This document shows, piece after piece, positions 45,244 through 55,108 of a stretch of 64,000 nt of DNA. Every line of letters starts with the position of its first letter. Position 1 is the first letter of the stretch. The position numbers and the translations under genes were made by a program. Below the pieces are notes generated by a model that saw nothing but the letters and a program-made list of their open reading frames with translations, was not told where the DNA came from and did no database searches. The stretch is taken from contig NZ_MIET01000023.1 of NCBI RefSeq assembly GCF_003590335.1, forward strand, positions 104,264-168,263. Direction: 5' to 3'. The stretch is from Pseudoalteromonas sp. MSK9-3 (GTDB lineage Bacteria > Pseudomonadota > Gammaproteobacteria > Enterobacterales > Alteromonadaceae).

Positions 45244-46659
45244 ATGACTGCGCTTCATTCTGCTCTTAGGGGCATTTCCTGGGTGGCTCTATCAACATTT
45301 AGTAAAGGAGGACTCCAGTTAGCTCAGCTAATTATCCTCGCGCGTTACTTGACCCCACTTGAGCTCGGTGTGGCTGCGATACTTAATTTGGTTATTGGGT
45401 TTACACAAGTCTTTGGTGATGCTGGGCTTTCTAATGCGGTTATTTACCACACTAAATTGACCGATAATCAATTAGGTCAACTCTACGTAATTAACGTTAC
45501 GCTAGGAGTTATATTAACAATTTCGTTAGTGCTCTTAAGTGATCTAATCGCGGTATTTTTCTCTATGCCTTTGCTGAGTGAACTATTGTGTGTTTTAGCG
45601 TCTGTGTTTTTTATTCGTAGTTTATCACAGCAAATACTCGCGCGATTACAGCAGAAAATGCATTTTGATATGATTGCAAAAGTTGATATTTCGGCGCAGT
45701 TATTAGGGTTTTTAGCCGTAATACTAGCGGTGTATTATGAAGCTGGTATATGGTCACTTGTTATTGGGCAATTTGTGTTGGTGATATGCTCGAGCATGCT
45801 GCTTTTTATTGTAGGGGCGCAATATATAACTCGTCCGAAGTGCATTGTTTGGCCTCAAATTAAAGAACCGGTTAAATACGGCTTATACCAATGTGGCGAA
45901 GCGCTGATTAACTTTTCGAGTGCCCAAGTTGACCAGGTGTTGGTTGGAAAATTACTTGGTCCAGAAAAGTTAGGTGTCTATGCCTACATCAAAGACTTAG
46001 TTTTTAAACCAGCCCTACAATTAATAAACCCCATTGTTAATAAAGTCGCTTTTCCTGTGATGGTTAATTTTAAAGAGGGCAATGCAATACACGGTATGTA
46101 CCTTTCAATGTTGAAGGTGCTGTCATTAATTAATATCCCACTCTATGGTTTGATGGCCGCTTTTCCAGAAGTTATTTTAGAAGTGACCTTTGGTGAGAAG
46201 TGGGTCGAGCACAGTGCCGTATTGCAATGGCTGGCCTTATATATGCTGGCAATTGCATTGGTCAATCCGGTGGGTGTTTTATTGCGGGCTGTAGGTCGAG
46301 TGAAGCGGGCATTTTGGTGGAATATAGTCGTTGCGTTTATCAGGCCTGCTGTTTTATTTACAACCGTATCAACAGGCGTCATAGGGCTTGCATTTACCTT
46401 GTTTTGTTTACAGGTTTTGTTTTTTATTGCACACGTTCAGTTTTTATTAAAACCTTGCGCACATGTTGGTTTTCGTGACGTTTACTTTGCACTTCGGTTA
46501 CCATTAATCGTGGTTACTTTGGTTGTGAGTACTGCACTTTTCATGGTTAATTATGGTCCTTTAGAAAAAAGCATTTTCTTACTAATAAGTACTTTAATCA
46601 TGTGCTTGCTGCTAATGTCACCATCAATATTAAGTAATATCAAAAGTTTAAGGAAGTAG
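45244..46659 (+). CDS. wzx: Wzx-type polysaccharide flippase (MOP/PST family)
   Basis: A 471-residue membrane protein with about twelve transmembrane helices, predicted to flip undecaprenyl-linked repeat units across the inner membrane. The opening LRGISWVALSTFSKGGLQLAQ, ARYLTPLELGVAAI and FGDAGLSNAVIYH, followed by QVDQVLVGKLLGPEKLGVYA, are characteristic of the WzxC-like branch and not of enterobacterial WzxE. It lies three bases after the WecF-like gene and partners with Wzy and Wzz downstream. Confidence 0.9.
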   Translation: MTALHSALRGISWVALSTFSKGGLQLAQLIILARYLTPLELGVAAILNLVIGFTQVFGDAGLSNAVIYHTKLTDNQLGQLYVINVTLGVILTISLVLLSDLIAVFFSMPLLSELLCVLASVFFIRSLSQQILARLQQKMHFDMIAKVDISAQLLGFLAVILAVYYEAGIWSLVIGQFVLVICSSMLLFIVGAQYITRPKCIVWPQIKEPVKYGLYQCGEALINFSSAQVDQVLVGKLLGPEKLGVYAYIKDLVFKPALQLINPIVNKVAFPVMVNFKEGNAIHGMYLSMLKVLSLINIPLYGLMAAFPEVILEVTFGEKWVEHSAVLQWLALYMLAIALVNPVGVLLRAVGRVKRAFWWNIVVAFIRPAVLFTTVSTGVIGLAFTLFCLQVLFFIAHVQFLLKPCAHVGFRDVYFALRLPLIVVTLVVSTALFMVNYGPLEKSIFLLISTLIMCLLLMSPSILSNIKSLRK

Positions 46660-46662
46660 CGA

Positions 46663-48405
46663 ATGCCAGGCGTCGTTGGTTTTTTTGAAGAAAAAATATC
46701 ATGTAGTCACTCAGTAGGTGAAACTGTATTTACTAATGAGTTTGGGTTTTATAGCCAATTATTAAAAACACAATCAGGCAGCGTTGCTTGTGGGCAGCTC
46801 ATAGATTTAAACCTAAATATTACAATATGGGGGGATGTATTTTCAATAGCTAACTCAGATACTGACCGTAATGCCTTTTTAGTCTTTTTAGCACAGGCGT
46901 ATCGACAAAATACAGTAGCTAACTTTATGAGCTTGGTGAACGGTTACTTTGTAATTTGTATTGTGGATACGCAGCAAGAACACGTCAGTTATATCTCTGA
47001 TAGATATGGCATGAAACCATTGTATCTCTGGTATCAAGATGAGTGTGTTAAAGGTGTAGCATCAGAACAAAAAGAGCTTCTTTTACACTCCCAGCATGAT
47101 CGTGCTTTAGATAATGATGCATTGAATTGTTTTGTTGACGTGGGCCACTTCTTAGGCCAAAAGACGTTATTCTCTAGTATTAAAAGACTGGCACCAGCCA
47201 CAATAATACAATTGGATAAGAGTGGCGCAATATTAAACAATGCGCAATTCTGGTCTTGGAATAATATTAAAAAGACAGACAAGGTTAGTTTTAATGATGC
47301 CATTGACCTAGTTGCCGTTAAATTTGATAAGGCCGTTGAGCGCGCAGTTAAAACAATCACACAAGATAAGTTAGCCATTACGCTTAGTGGTGGTTTGGAT
47401 TCGAGGGTATTACTTGCCGCAGCGAAAGTGCATTATAGCGGAGAAATTCATACTTTTACTTTTGGTGAGCCTGGGTGTAGCGATGTCAAGTTGGCGAAAC
47501 AGGTTTCAGAAGCGGTTGGCGTAACACATCATATTGTTGAGATAGATGAACAAAGTTGGTTTGATGGTCGAGAGCAAGGGGTTTGGCTAACAGATGGAAT
47601 GAAGAATGTATTACATATGCATGCATTGAGTTCGGTGAATGTGATAAGTGGTTATTCTAACTATCTACTTAACGGCTTTTTAGGTGATGTTACTTTTGGT
47701 GGTACTTACCTTTTCCCCAAAAGTAAAGATAATGAGTCAACTGAGAAAAAGTTAGAGAGGCGTTTTGGCCAATATTGGCTGCAAGCTGGAGCCGATTCTG
47801 ATTACTTCACTGAAGGTGATCAAGAACAAGTGAATATTTACAATAGAGGTACGCGTTTTATTGCAGCTGGTAGTGACTTGTTAAGCCATGAATTACATCA
47901 ATTTAAGCCTTTTATGGATAATGATTTAGTTGAATTGTTATATAGCTTGCCTGATACGTTTCGTGAAAATGGTAAATTGTATCACCATATGTTATTGAAA
48001 TATTACCCTGAGTACTTTGAATCAATCCCATGGCAGCAAACAGGCAAGCCAATAACGAAAGAAGTGGCATCCGCTGCTCAGCATTCAAATATGAAATCAC
48101 GTATTAAGGACCTACTTGTTGGTTCACCGATAGAGCGCTTAGCGCGAAAGGTCTATCGGAAGCTCGCAAAAAAGCATCACTATGTTGCATATGATACATG
48201 GCTGAAAGAACCTAAATTCAAATTATATGTACAGCAATTACTTAATGAAGATAGCCACGTGGCAAAGGCATTACCAAAAGGGAACTGTAGCAAGTTAGTA
48301 GACAAATATTACAATTCCAGTTCTTCAATAAAACCAGAAACGTTAGGGTCATTAATTACCATCGAGCTATTTTTACGGCAGTTAGAGCATTCGTCGCTTG
48401 GTTGA
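46663..48405 (+). CDS. Asparagine-synthetase-like protein without the catalytic Cys2
   Basis: A 580-residue protein with the two-domain AsnB fold: an N-terminal glutaminase-like domain (SVACGQLIDLNLNITIWGD, ISDRYGMKPLYLW) and a C-terminal ATP-pyrophosphatase domain with the PP-loop LSGGLDSRVLLAA near residues 241-253. True AsnB needs Cys at position 2; here it is Pro (MPGVVGFF), so glutamine hydrolysis should not work. Proteins of this sort in O-antigen loci amidate uronic acids or attach amino acids. With WecC and Ugd making uronic acids in the same locus, a sugar-modifying role is likely, but the acceptor and nitrogen donor are unknown. Confidence 0.75.
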   Translation: MPGVVGFFEEKISCSHSVGETVFTNEFGFYSQLLKTQSGSVACGQLIDLNLNITIWGDVFSIANSDTDRNAFLVFLAQAYRQNTVANFMSLVNGYFVICIVDTQQEHVSYISDRYGMKPLYLWYQDECVKGVASEQKELLLHSQHDRALDNDALNCFVDVGHFLGQKTLFSSIKRLAPATIIQLDKSGAILNNAQFWSWNNIKKTDKVSFNDAIDLVAVKFDKAVERAVKTITQDKLAITLSGGLDSRVLLAAAKVHYSGEIHTFTFGEPGCSDVKLAKQVSEAVGVTHHIVEIDEQSWFDGREQGVWLTDGMKNVLHMHALSSVNVISGYSNYLLNGFLGDVTFGGTYLFPKSKDNESTEKKLERRFGQYWLQAGADSDYFTEGDQEQVNIYNRGTRFIAAGSDLLSHELHQFKPFMDNDLVELLYSLPDTFRENGKLYHHMLLKYYPEYFESIPWQQTGKPITKEVASAAQHSNMKSRIKDLLVGSPIERLARKVYRKLAKKHHYVAYDTWLKEPKFKLYVQQLLNEDSHVAKALPKGNCSKLVDKYYNSSSSIKPETLGSLITIELFLRQLEHSSLG

Positions 48406-48463
48406 GAGGGTAAAGTTTGAGATAATAACTTATTACGTTGTCAAATAGTGTGGATCTAAAGGT

Positions 48464-49519
48464 ATGAAAACGGTTGTAGTAACTGGCGGGGCGGGTTTTA
48501 TAGGGAGTGCGGTTGTACGCTACCTAATTAATGAAAAAAACCTTAGAGTAATTAACTTAGATAAATTAACCTACGCTGGGAACTTAGACTCATTAGTATC
48601 AGTAGAGCAGCATGAAAACTATATTTTTGAACATGGTGACATCTGTGATCAAGAGAAAGTTTCAAAAGTTTTTTCACAATATCAGCCTGATATTATTATG
48701 CACTTGGCCGCTGAATCACATGTTGACCGTTCTATAGATGGTCCTGAAGACTTTATTCAGACTAACATTATTGGGACTTACAATTTACTGCAGTGTGCTA
48801 GGGCTTATTACAATTCGCTTCCTGAGGGAGCATCTTTCAAGTTTCATCACATCTCAACAGATGAGGTTTATGGTGATCTGGGGGATTCTGGTGCAATGTT
48901 TACTGAAAGTTCAAGTTATGACCCTAGTTCACCTTATTCAGCCAGTAAAGCAAGCTCTGACCATTTAGTACGCGCATGGGGCCGCACTTATAATTTACCG
49001 ATTGTAATTACAAATTGTTCAAATAACTATGGGCCTTATCATTTTCCGGAAAAACTAATTCCGTTAGTGATATTAAATGCATTAGAAGGTAAGGATTTGC
49101 CCGTTTATGGAGATGGTTCTCAAATTAGAGATTGGTTATATGTTGAAGATCACGCAAGAGCGTTAGTCGAAGTTGCAATGAAGGGGCTGACCGGCGCAAC
49201 TTACAATATTGGTGGCCATAACGAAATGACTAATCTCGATGTTGTTAAACTTATCTGTGATACTTTAGACCGAAAAATATCTACCAAGCCATCAGGTGTA
49301 TCTCAATTTTCAGACCTAATAAAGTTTGTAGCAGACCGACCCGGGCACGATGTTCGCTATGCAATTGACGCGACAAAAATTGAAACTGATTTAGGTTGGG
49401 TACCCCAAGAAACCTTTGAGACAGGTATCGAGAAAACCATTCAATGGTACCTTGACAACCTAGATTGGTGTTCACGTGTACAGTCTGGAGTTTACCAAAG
49501 AGAGCGATTAGGAGCATAA
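48464..49519 (+). CDS. rfbB: dTDP-glucose 4,6-dehydratase
   Basis: Short-chain dehydrogenase of 351 residues that converts dTDP-glucose to dTDP-4-keto-6-deoxyglucose. Motifs: NAD-binding [36 protein letters not shown] with the catalytic Thr-Asp-Glu, [16 protein letters not shown] with the Tyr-Lys pair, and [15 protein letters not shown]. It is one base ahead of rfbA and provides substrate for the aminotransferase at 42534. No rfbC or rfbD is present, so dTDP-rhamnose is not the product of this set. Confidence 0.96.
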   Translation: MKTVVVTGGAGFIGSAVVRYLINEKNLRVINLDKLTYAGNLDSLVSVEQHENYIFEHGDICDQEKVSKVFSQYQPDIIMHLAAESHVDRSIDGPEDFIQTNIIGTYNLLQCARAYYNSLPEGASFKFHHISTDEVYGDLGDSGAMFTESSSYDPSSPYSASKASSDHLVRAWGRTYNLPIVITNCSNNYGPYHFPEKLIPLVILNALEGKDLPVYGDGSQIRDWLYVEDHARALVEVAMKGLTGATYNIGGHNEMTNLDVVKLICDTLDRKISTKPSGVSQFSDLIKFVADRPGHDVRYAIDATKIETDLGWVPQETFETGIEKTIQWYLDNLDWCSRVQSGVYQRERLGA

Positions 49520-49520
49520 A

Positions 49521-50393
49521 ATGAAGGGAATTATTTTAGCCGGTGGTAGTGGGACTCGCTTACACCCGATTACCCAAGGAGTATCTAAACAGCTTTTACC
49601 AGTATACGACAAACCTATGATCTATTACCCGATTTCAGTGTTGATGTTGGCTGGTATTAAAGATATTTTAATTATTACAACACCAGAAGACCAATCTCAG
49701 TATAAAAAACTATTAGGGGATGGCTGCAACTTTGGTATATCGCTTTCGTACGAGGTGCAAGCGAAACCTGAAGGGTTAGCACAGGCGTTTACAATTGGCG
49801 CTGATTTTGTTGGTAAAGATAATGTCTGTCTAATTTTGGGTGATAACGTATTTTATGGTTCAAACTTTTCACCTAAATTGTTGAATGCGTCTAAGTTAGA
49901 GACTGGTGCTAAGGTTTTTGCCTATCAGGTCAATGATCCAGAACGTTTTGGTGTCGTAGAAGTTGATGATAACTTTAATGCCTTATCTATCGAAGAAAAG
50001 CCTGTCGACCCAAAATCAAACTATGCGGTCACAGGGTTGTATTTTTACGACAACTCTGTTTTAGATATCGCTAAAAATATCAAACCTTCGTCTAGAGGTG
50101 AGCTCGAGATTACGTCCATTAATGAAGTATACCTTTCTAGAAAACAACTATCTGTAGAAGTGCTTGGTCGTGGTTTTGCTTGGTTAGATACGGGAACTCA
50201 TGACAGCTTGATGGAAGCATCACAATTTGTGCATACAGTTGAAAAACGTCAAGGTTTTAAAATTGCGTGTTTACAAGAAATTGCATTTATAAATGGCTGG
50301 ATCGATAAGTCATTATTACTAGAGCAAGCAAACACTTTACATAAAACAGAGTACGGACAATATTTGAAAAAAGTTGCAGAAGGGCATAATTAA
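49521..50393 (+). CDS. rfbA: Glucose-1-phosphate thymidylyltransferase
   Basis: A 290-residue nucleotidyltransferase making dTDP-glucose, the first step toward the dTDP-amino sugar. It begins [20 protein letters not shown] with [16 protein letters not shown], and keeps [34 protein letters not shown] and [14 protein letters not shown]. All match RmlA. The stop overlaps the wzz start by one base (TAATG). Confidence 0.96.
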   Translation: MKGIILAGGSGTRLHPITQGVSKQLLPVYDKPMIYYPISVLMLAGIKDILIITTPEDQSQYKKLLGDGCNFGISLSYEVQAKPEGLAQAFTIGADFVGKDNVCLILGDNVFYGSNFSPKLLNASKLETGAKVFAYQVNDPERFGVVEVDDNFNALSIEEKPVDPKSNYAVTGLYFYDNSVLDIAKNIKPSSRGELEITSINEVYLSRKQLSVEVLGRGFAWLDTGTHDSLMEASQFVHTVEKRQGFKIACLQEIAFINGWIDKSLLLEQANTLHKTEYGQYLKKVAEGHN

Positions 50394-51349
50394 TGGCAGA
50401 GCTCATTAAAAATTCACATGATTTTGAATCAGATAAAAGCTCCACAACGATAGACTTGGTTGGCCTATGGTTACTTTTATGGGCAAAGAAATGGTTCATT
50501 ATTATTTTTTCAGTGGTGGGTTCAGGACTTGGCTTGGGGTACTCTTTGAGCTTGCCAAATATTTATTCTTCATCCGCTTTATTGGCACCTCAAGATAGTC
50601 AGAGCACAAGTGCATTAGGAGCATTAGGAAGCAACTTAGGAGGGATAGCGAGTCTTGCTGGGGTAAATCTAGGCAGCTCTGGAAGCAATGTTGCACTTCA
50701 TATTGAAGTATTAAAGTCGAAAGATTTTCTATATCCATTTTTCGAAAAATATGATGTCGCTAAAGTGTTATTTGCTGTAAGCGAGTATGATAAAAATACG
50801 GAAAAGCAAGTTGTTGATTCTTTGAGATACGATGAAGGTAAATGGTTAAAAAATCCAGAAACAGGTAAATCATTTAAGCCAACTAATTTTGATGTTTATG
50901 AAAGGTTCATAAAAATATTTAATATTAAACATAATCGTACCTCTGACCTTGTACTTGTGAGTATTGATAGTATAGACCCTATGCAAGCTAAAGTTTGGGT
51001 CAGTGGTATGGTCGATGAAATTAATGACTTATTAAGATTACGAGAACTATCCGAACGGTCAAAAAGCATTAATTATTTAAACACTCAATTAGAAAAAACC
51101 AACGTAGCACAAATGAAAACTGTTTTTTATGGCATTATTGAAGAGCAAACTAAACAAATGCTATTAGCTGAAGTTAGAAATGACTTTGCATTTAAAGTTA
51201 TCGAAAGCCCTGTAGTTGCAGAAAGAAAAGTGTCCCCGAGTCGAGCTGTTATTTGTATTCTAGCTGCCATTTTTTCATTGTTGCTCGCATGTGGTTTAGT
51301 TATGTTCCGGTATTTTTTTGTCCAGTTATCAAAAGTTGAAAAAGATTAA
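50393..51349 (+). CDS. wzz: Wzz-family chain-length determinant
   Basis: Inner-membrane protein of 318 residues that regulates glycan chain length with Wzy. It has a cytoplasmic N-terminus, TM1 (FIIIFSVVGSGLGLGYSLSL), a periplasmic domain with a Gly/Ser/Leu-rich segment (about 75-105), a helical coil before the second TM, and the family's Pro-containing junction VVAERKVSPSRA, then TM2. No tyrosine-kinase domain is fused, so it belongs to the Wzy-dependent O-antigen type and is not a Wzc. Confidence 0.88.
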   Translation: MAELIKNSHDFESDKSSTTIDLVGLWLLLWAKKWFIIIFSVVGSGLGLGYSLSLPNIYSSSALLAPQDSQSTSALGALGSNLGGIASLAGVNLGSSGSNVALHIEVLKSKDFLYPFFEKYDVAKVLFAVSEYDKNTEKQVVDSLRYDEGKWLKNPETGKSFKPTNFDVYERFIKIFNIKHNRTSDLVLVSIDSIDPMQAKVWVSGMVDEINDLLRLRELSERSKSINYLNTQLEKTNVAQMKTVFYGIIEEQTKQMLLAEVRNDFAFKVIESPVVAERKVSPSRAVICILAAIFSLLLACGLVMFRYFFVQLSKVEKD

Positions 51350-51351
51350 CT

Positions 51352-52641
51352 ATGTCCATCGCCGAACAAATTTCAGAGTTTAAGTGTTCACATAAATTAC
51401 TCTTTAGTATGCGTTTGGTTTTCATATTATTGTTATTTAGCTGGCTTTTTCTTCCTGTATTGCTTTGGTTTTCTCTAGTCGTAATTTATGCAAATACGAG
51501 CAAAGAAGACAACGGCAATGGAGTTCTTGGCCTGTTGGTTATGTTCTCTTTGTCTATGCTCGTCGCTTCTCGATATGTTGGCTTTTTATGGGGGGGCGCA
51601 GATGATATGCCAACGTATTTTATGGCGTATGAGAGATATAATAGCTTTTCATCGATGATGGTTACATCATTGCTGTATGGCAAGCACGCTGATGTTTTGT
51701 TCTCTTTTTTAAGCTGGGTAATCGCGACGCTTTCTGAGCAGCATTTATTTATATACTACTTTTTATGTATATTTTTATCCTATATGTTTATTTGGAAGTT
51801 TTGCAAAGTTGTTGGTACCCCATATCCATTATTATGCTTTTTACTAATTGTCTTATTTTACAAATTATTTCAAGCGCAATGGCATCTAATTCGAGCTGCA
51901 ATAGCAATACCAATATTACTCTGTGGTATTTGGAAAGCGAAAGAAAACTTTAAAATTGGTTTGGTTGTTTTTATTATTGGTGCGTTGTTTCATTTTTCGA
52001 CCTTTATTTTGTTATTACCATTATTTCTTTTCAATAAAAAATTATCAAATAGGTTTAGCTTTATTCAGTTCGCTCAGTCTTTAATTGCTTTTATAGCTGG
52101 GCTTTTTTTATTTGTATTATTTATTTTTCTACTGAGTGGGTTTGTTGATAATTACATGATAAATAAAGTGTTGACTCGTTTAGTTATTGAGCCTAACTTT
52201 TCTAAGCTACCATCTTTAATTTTCTTTGTTTTTGTTTCGATTGTTTCCATAGGTGCTTATATTAGAGATGGCAATGAGAGTCAGAGAATGCTATTTAACA
52301 TAGGCCTCTATTTTAACGTAATAGGGTGTTTGGCGATATTCTTTATTGGAGAGGAGCTGCATAGAATAATTTTGCCTATGTATATTGTCTATGCTCCATT
52401 GTTAATAATGTCTTTAGGTGTTTTTTCTCCCTCGTCAGTACCATTTATGCTTTTGTTAACAATAAAGTCTTTTGTCTTGCTATCATTTTCTTACGTTATT
52501 TATATTAATGAGAGTGATTTTTTTTACAAATTAGATAGTAAAAGGCACCCTATAGAGCTAAAGGGAATTGATTACTTAAGCTCATTTAAAAAGTATTTTA
52601 GTGAAGATATTGAATATTATAATGGTTATAGAAATAAATAA
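51352..52641 (+). CDS. wzy: Wzy-type polymerase, EpsG-like
   Basis: A 429-residue, very hydrophobic protein with ten or more transmembrane segments. GGADDMPTYFMAYERYNSF, followed by a long hydrophobic region with WHLIRAAIAIPILLCGIWKAK and ALFHFSTFILLLPLF, recalls the EpsG family of repeat-unit polymerases (Arg in the middle loop, His-Phe-Ser motif). It lies next to wzz, as expected. Wzy proteins are poorly conserved, so the role rests on architecture, motif pattern and context. Confidence 0.75.
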   Translation: MSIAEQISEFKCSHKLLFSMRLVFILLLFSWLFLPVLLWFSLVVIYANTSKEDNGNGVLGLLVMFSLSMLVASRYVGFLWGGADDMPTYFMAYERYNSFSSMMVTSLLYGKHADVLFSFLSWVIATLSEQHLFIYYFLCIFLSYMFIWKFCKVVGTPYPLLCFLLIVLFYKLFQAQWHLIRAAIAIPILLCGIWKAKENFKIGLVVFIIGALFHFSTFILLLPLFLFNKKLSNRFSFIQFAQSLIAFIAGLFLFVLFIFLLSGFVDNYMINKVLTRLVIEPNFSKLPSLIFFVFVSIVSIGAYIRDGNESQRMLFNIGLYFNVIGCLAIFFIGEELHRIILPMYIVYAPLLIMSLGVFSPSSVPFMLLLTIKSFVLLSFSYVIYINESDFFYKLDSKRHPIELKGIDYLSSFKKYFSEDIEYYNGYRNK

Positions 52642-52650
52642 GGTGCGATT

Positions 52651-53592
52651 TTGAGCGAAGCTATCAGTATTATTATTCCTACATATCGCCGAGCTGAACA
52701 ATTGCTTTCAGCGATTGATAGTGTGAGAAAGCAAACGTTCAAAAACTGGAAAATAATTGTCGTGGACGATAATCATGATGATGAGTTCAGAGCAAGTACT
52801 GCTCAGATCATGGCACAGTATGAGTCAGATTCACAAATCGATTATATTCAACATATTACGAATCAAGGTGCTTGTAAAGCAAGAAATACAGGGTGGCAAT
52901 ACGCTCAAGGCCAATATATCGCATTTTTAGATGATGATGATGTGTGGGATGAAACTAAGCTAGAAAAGCAAGTGCAGGCATTAGAGCTCCATAATGCAGC
53001 TTTTTGTTACACAAATATGTATTTAAGCTACCAAGGTCGTATAAAAGAATTCAAATGCCTGAGTGATAAAGAGATATATAAAGGTTTGCTACAACAAGGG
53101 TTTGGAGTGTGTACGTCCGCCTTATTGTTTACGAGAGAAGCGATTGCAAAAGTAAATGGGTTTGATGATTCTTTACCTAGTATGCAAGATTATGACCTTC
53201 TACTGCGTGTAGCGAAGTGCCATGCAGGGATTCTTCTCGAAGAGCCGTTACTGACATATCAACTCGCAGATGATGGGATCTCTTGTAACCCCAAATCGAA
53301 AGCATTGGGTCATAGGGGCATTATTGAAAAACATAAATCGGCGTTTTTATCTTTGAAGCTTTTTGATGGATTATCTCGTCAGTATGAAAGTTTGGCTGAT
53401 TTTGAGTTGAGAAGAGGGAATCGCTTAATTAGCATGCGAATTTATACAAAAGCGCTTCAGTATAAGAAATTTAACGTGAGAGTGTATGTAAAATGTTTTC
53501 TTGGGCTTTTATTAGGTAAATGGCCTTTAGAAACATTTTTGCAAGCGAGGCAGAGAAAAACCTCGTCGTCACTTAACAACACAATGGAGTAA
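52651..53592 (+). CDS. Family 2 glycosyltransferase
   Basis: A 313-residue GT-A enzyme with IIIPTYRRAEQLLSAIDSV at the start, VVDDNHDDEF, NQGACKARNTGWQYAQGQYI and the metal-binding FLDDDDVWDETKL at about residues 92-104. The acceptor-side acidic motif is in PSMQDYDLLLRVAK. The start is TTG with an AAGG seven bases upstream. It probably adds one sugar of the repeat unit; donor unknown. Confidence 0.88.
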   Translation: MSEAISIIIPTYRRAEQLLSAIDSVRKQTFKNWKIIVVDDNHDDEFRASTAQIMAQYESDSQIDYIQHITNQGACKARNTGWQYAQGQYIAFLDDDDVWDETKLEKQVQALELHNAAFCYTNMYLSYQGRIKEFKCLSDKEIYKGLLQQGFGVCTSALLFTREAIAKVNGFDDSLPSMQDYDLLLRVAKCHAGILLEEPLLTYQLADDGISCNPKSKALGHRGIIEKHKSAFLSLKLFDGLSRQYESLADFELRRGNRLISMRIYTKALQYKKFNVRVYVKCFLGLLLGKWPLETFLQARQRKTSSSLNNTME

Positions 53593-53596
53593 TATC

Positions 53597-55108
53597 GTGC
53601 GAGGGCTTTATTTAAACACGGATTTATCAGCTATTCCGGAAAGTGCTAAGTTTAGTGAAATACACAGTGAACGATATATGTGCAAGCATCATAATGTTGA
53701 GATTGTGTACTGTCCTAAAACTTGGCCAAATGGTCCTGCCTGTCAATTGGAGCAACATAGTTTGTTAGTTGCTGGTTGGTTTATATTTAGAGGCGAAAAA
53801 AACAATTTATCATCTTTGTTACTTGCATTGATAAGTAACGGCACCGACGTTTTAAAAGAAATTGAAGCCGGTTCTTTTGTATTATTATGGGATGATAGTC
53901 AAACTCTCACTGTTATTAATGACCCATTTGGCTTATCTACTCACTTTGTTGATTTGAAAGCGTCAAAACTTCGTATATCGCCTTCAGTGGCAACCCTAGT
54001 TACAAAGTTGCATGAAAGGGATGAAGTAATGGCTGATGTTTTAAAAGCTAAGCAGCATTTATTCGGCAACTTCACACTGTTTAAAGGTATTGAACGTGTA
54101 CCTCCTGCATCCGTTTTGAAGGGAAAGGATAAGTATCAATATGCAAACCTGCTAGAACACTATAGCGAAAATGATTTAGGGGAAGTTGGAAGTTGTATCG
54201 AAAGACTATCTAGTCGCTGGCACCCAGAAGAAAAACTACTACCTATCAGTAGTGGTTTAGACTCTAGATTAATACTGGCATTTGGTGACTATAGTAATGG
54301 CTTTACGTATGGGCCTGAATCAAGTCCTGAAATTTTGATTACGGATAAATTTAAACGTTGTTTTAAACACTATGAGTCTTACGAATTCGATCAAATTCCA
54401 ACGCTAGAGAATGAGCAAACCATTATAGACGAAATGGCATTTGGCACACTTGTCCCAATTCCTAATTTACTCAATAATTACGTCTATGTTGCGAATAAGT
54501 TTACCTGCGCGACAGCGTTTTTTGATGGGTATTTGGGAGACGTTTTTCAAAGAGCCACCTTTTTGACATTTAAAGGACTTAAAGGTGAATTACTGAAGTT
54601 ATTCCCAATGATGTACTCGATAACTTCGTTTTCATCTGAGACTTTGCTAAAGGCTCGCTATAATGGTATCAACAATGAAGCATTACAACGATTAATCGCT
54701 GATTATAATGAGAAAACCGAAGGACTAAACTTAGATGATTACCAGAAAGTAACCTATTATGAGTTTTTATATGGGCGTGGCGGTCGTTATGCCATATTCG
54801 GCAGTAATATTTTAGCAGCGCAAGTATTTTCGGTTGTTTCTCCTTTCGCAAGTCGAAGGGTGTTTGCGAGTTATATAAAGCAAGACTATGCAGACGCCGT
54901 TAAGTACAAATTGTTGAAAAATGTTTGGCAGCGAGCGGACGAGTTGTTTAAAAATACAAAAGTGGAATCTGGTTATTCACCAATGTGTAATCCCGTATTA
55001 ATACCGCCTATGCAGCTTATTTATCGGGTATTATTCCATTTGATCCCATCGCGAGCTAATTATGGCGTTAAAGTATCACGAGCAAATCGGAAAAAAGGGA
55101 AATTATGA
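53597..55108 (+). CDS. Second asparagine-synthetase-like protein, divergent
   Basis: A 503-residue protein with a degenerate AsnB layout. The N-terminal part (LLVAGWFIFRG, VLLWDDSQTLTVINDPFGL) corresponds to the glutaminase-like domain but has no N-terminal Cys. The C-terminal part has PISSGLDSRLILAF near residues 215-228, in which the PP-loop keeps Ser-Gly-Leu-Asp-Ser. It is clearly divergent from the paralogue at 46663-48405. GTG start. It lies between the GT2 and GT4 genes, which suggests modification of a sugar, perhaps with an amino acid or amide; not established. Confidence 0.65.
   Translation: MRGLYLNTDLSAIPESAKFSEIHSERYMCKHHNVEIVYCPKTWPNGPACQLEQHSLLVAGWFIFRGEKNNLSSLLLALISNGTDVLKEIEAGSFVLLWDDSQTLTVINDPFGLSTHFVDLKASKLRISPSVATLVTKLHERDEVMADVLKAKQHLFGNFTLFKGIERVPPASVLKGKDKYQYANLLEHYSENDLGEVGSCIERLSSRWHPEEKLLPISSGLDSRLILAFGDYSNGFTYGPESSPEILITDKFKRCFKHYESYEFDQIPTLENEQTIIDEMAFGTLVPIPNLLNNYVYVANKFTCATAFFDGYLGDVFQRATFLTFKGLKGELLKLFPMMYSITSFSSETLLKARYNGINNEALQRLIADYNEKTEGLNLDDYQKVTYYEFLYGRGGRYAIFGSNILAAQVFSVVSPFASRRVFASYIKQDYADAVKYKLLKNVWQRADELFKNTKVESGYSPMCNPVLIPPMQLIYRVLFHLIPSRANYGVKVSRANRKKGKL

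Noticed and set aside
48464..50393. dTDP-rhamnose pathway
   Set aside because: Only rfbB and rfbA are present; rfbC and rfbD are missing, and the neighbouring aminotransferase points to an amino sugar.
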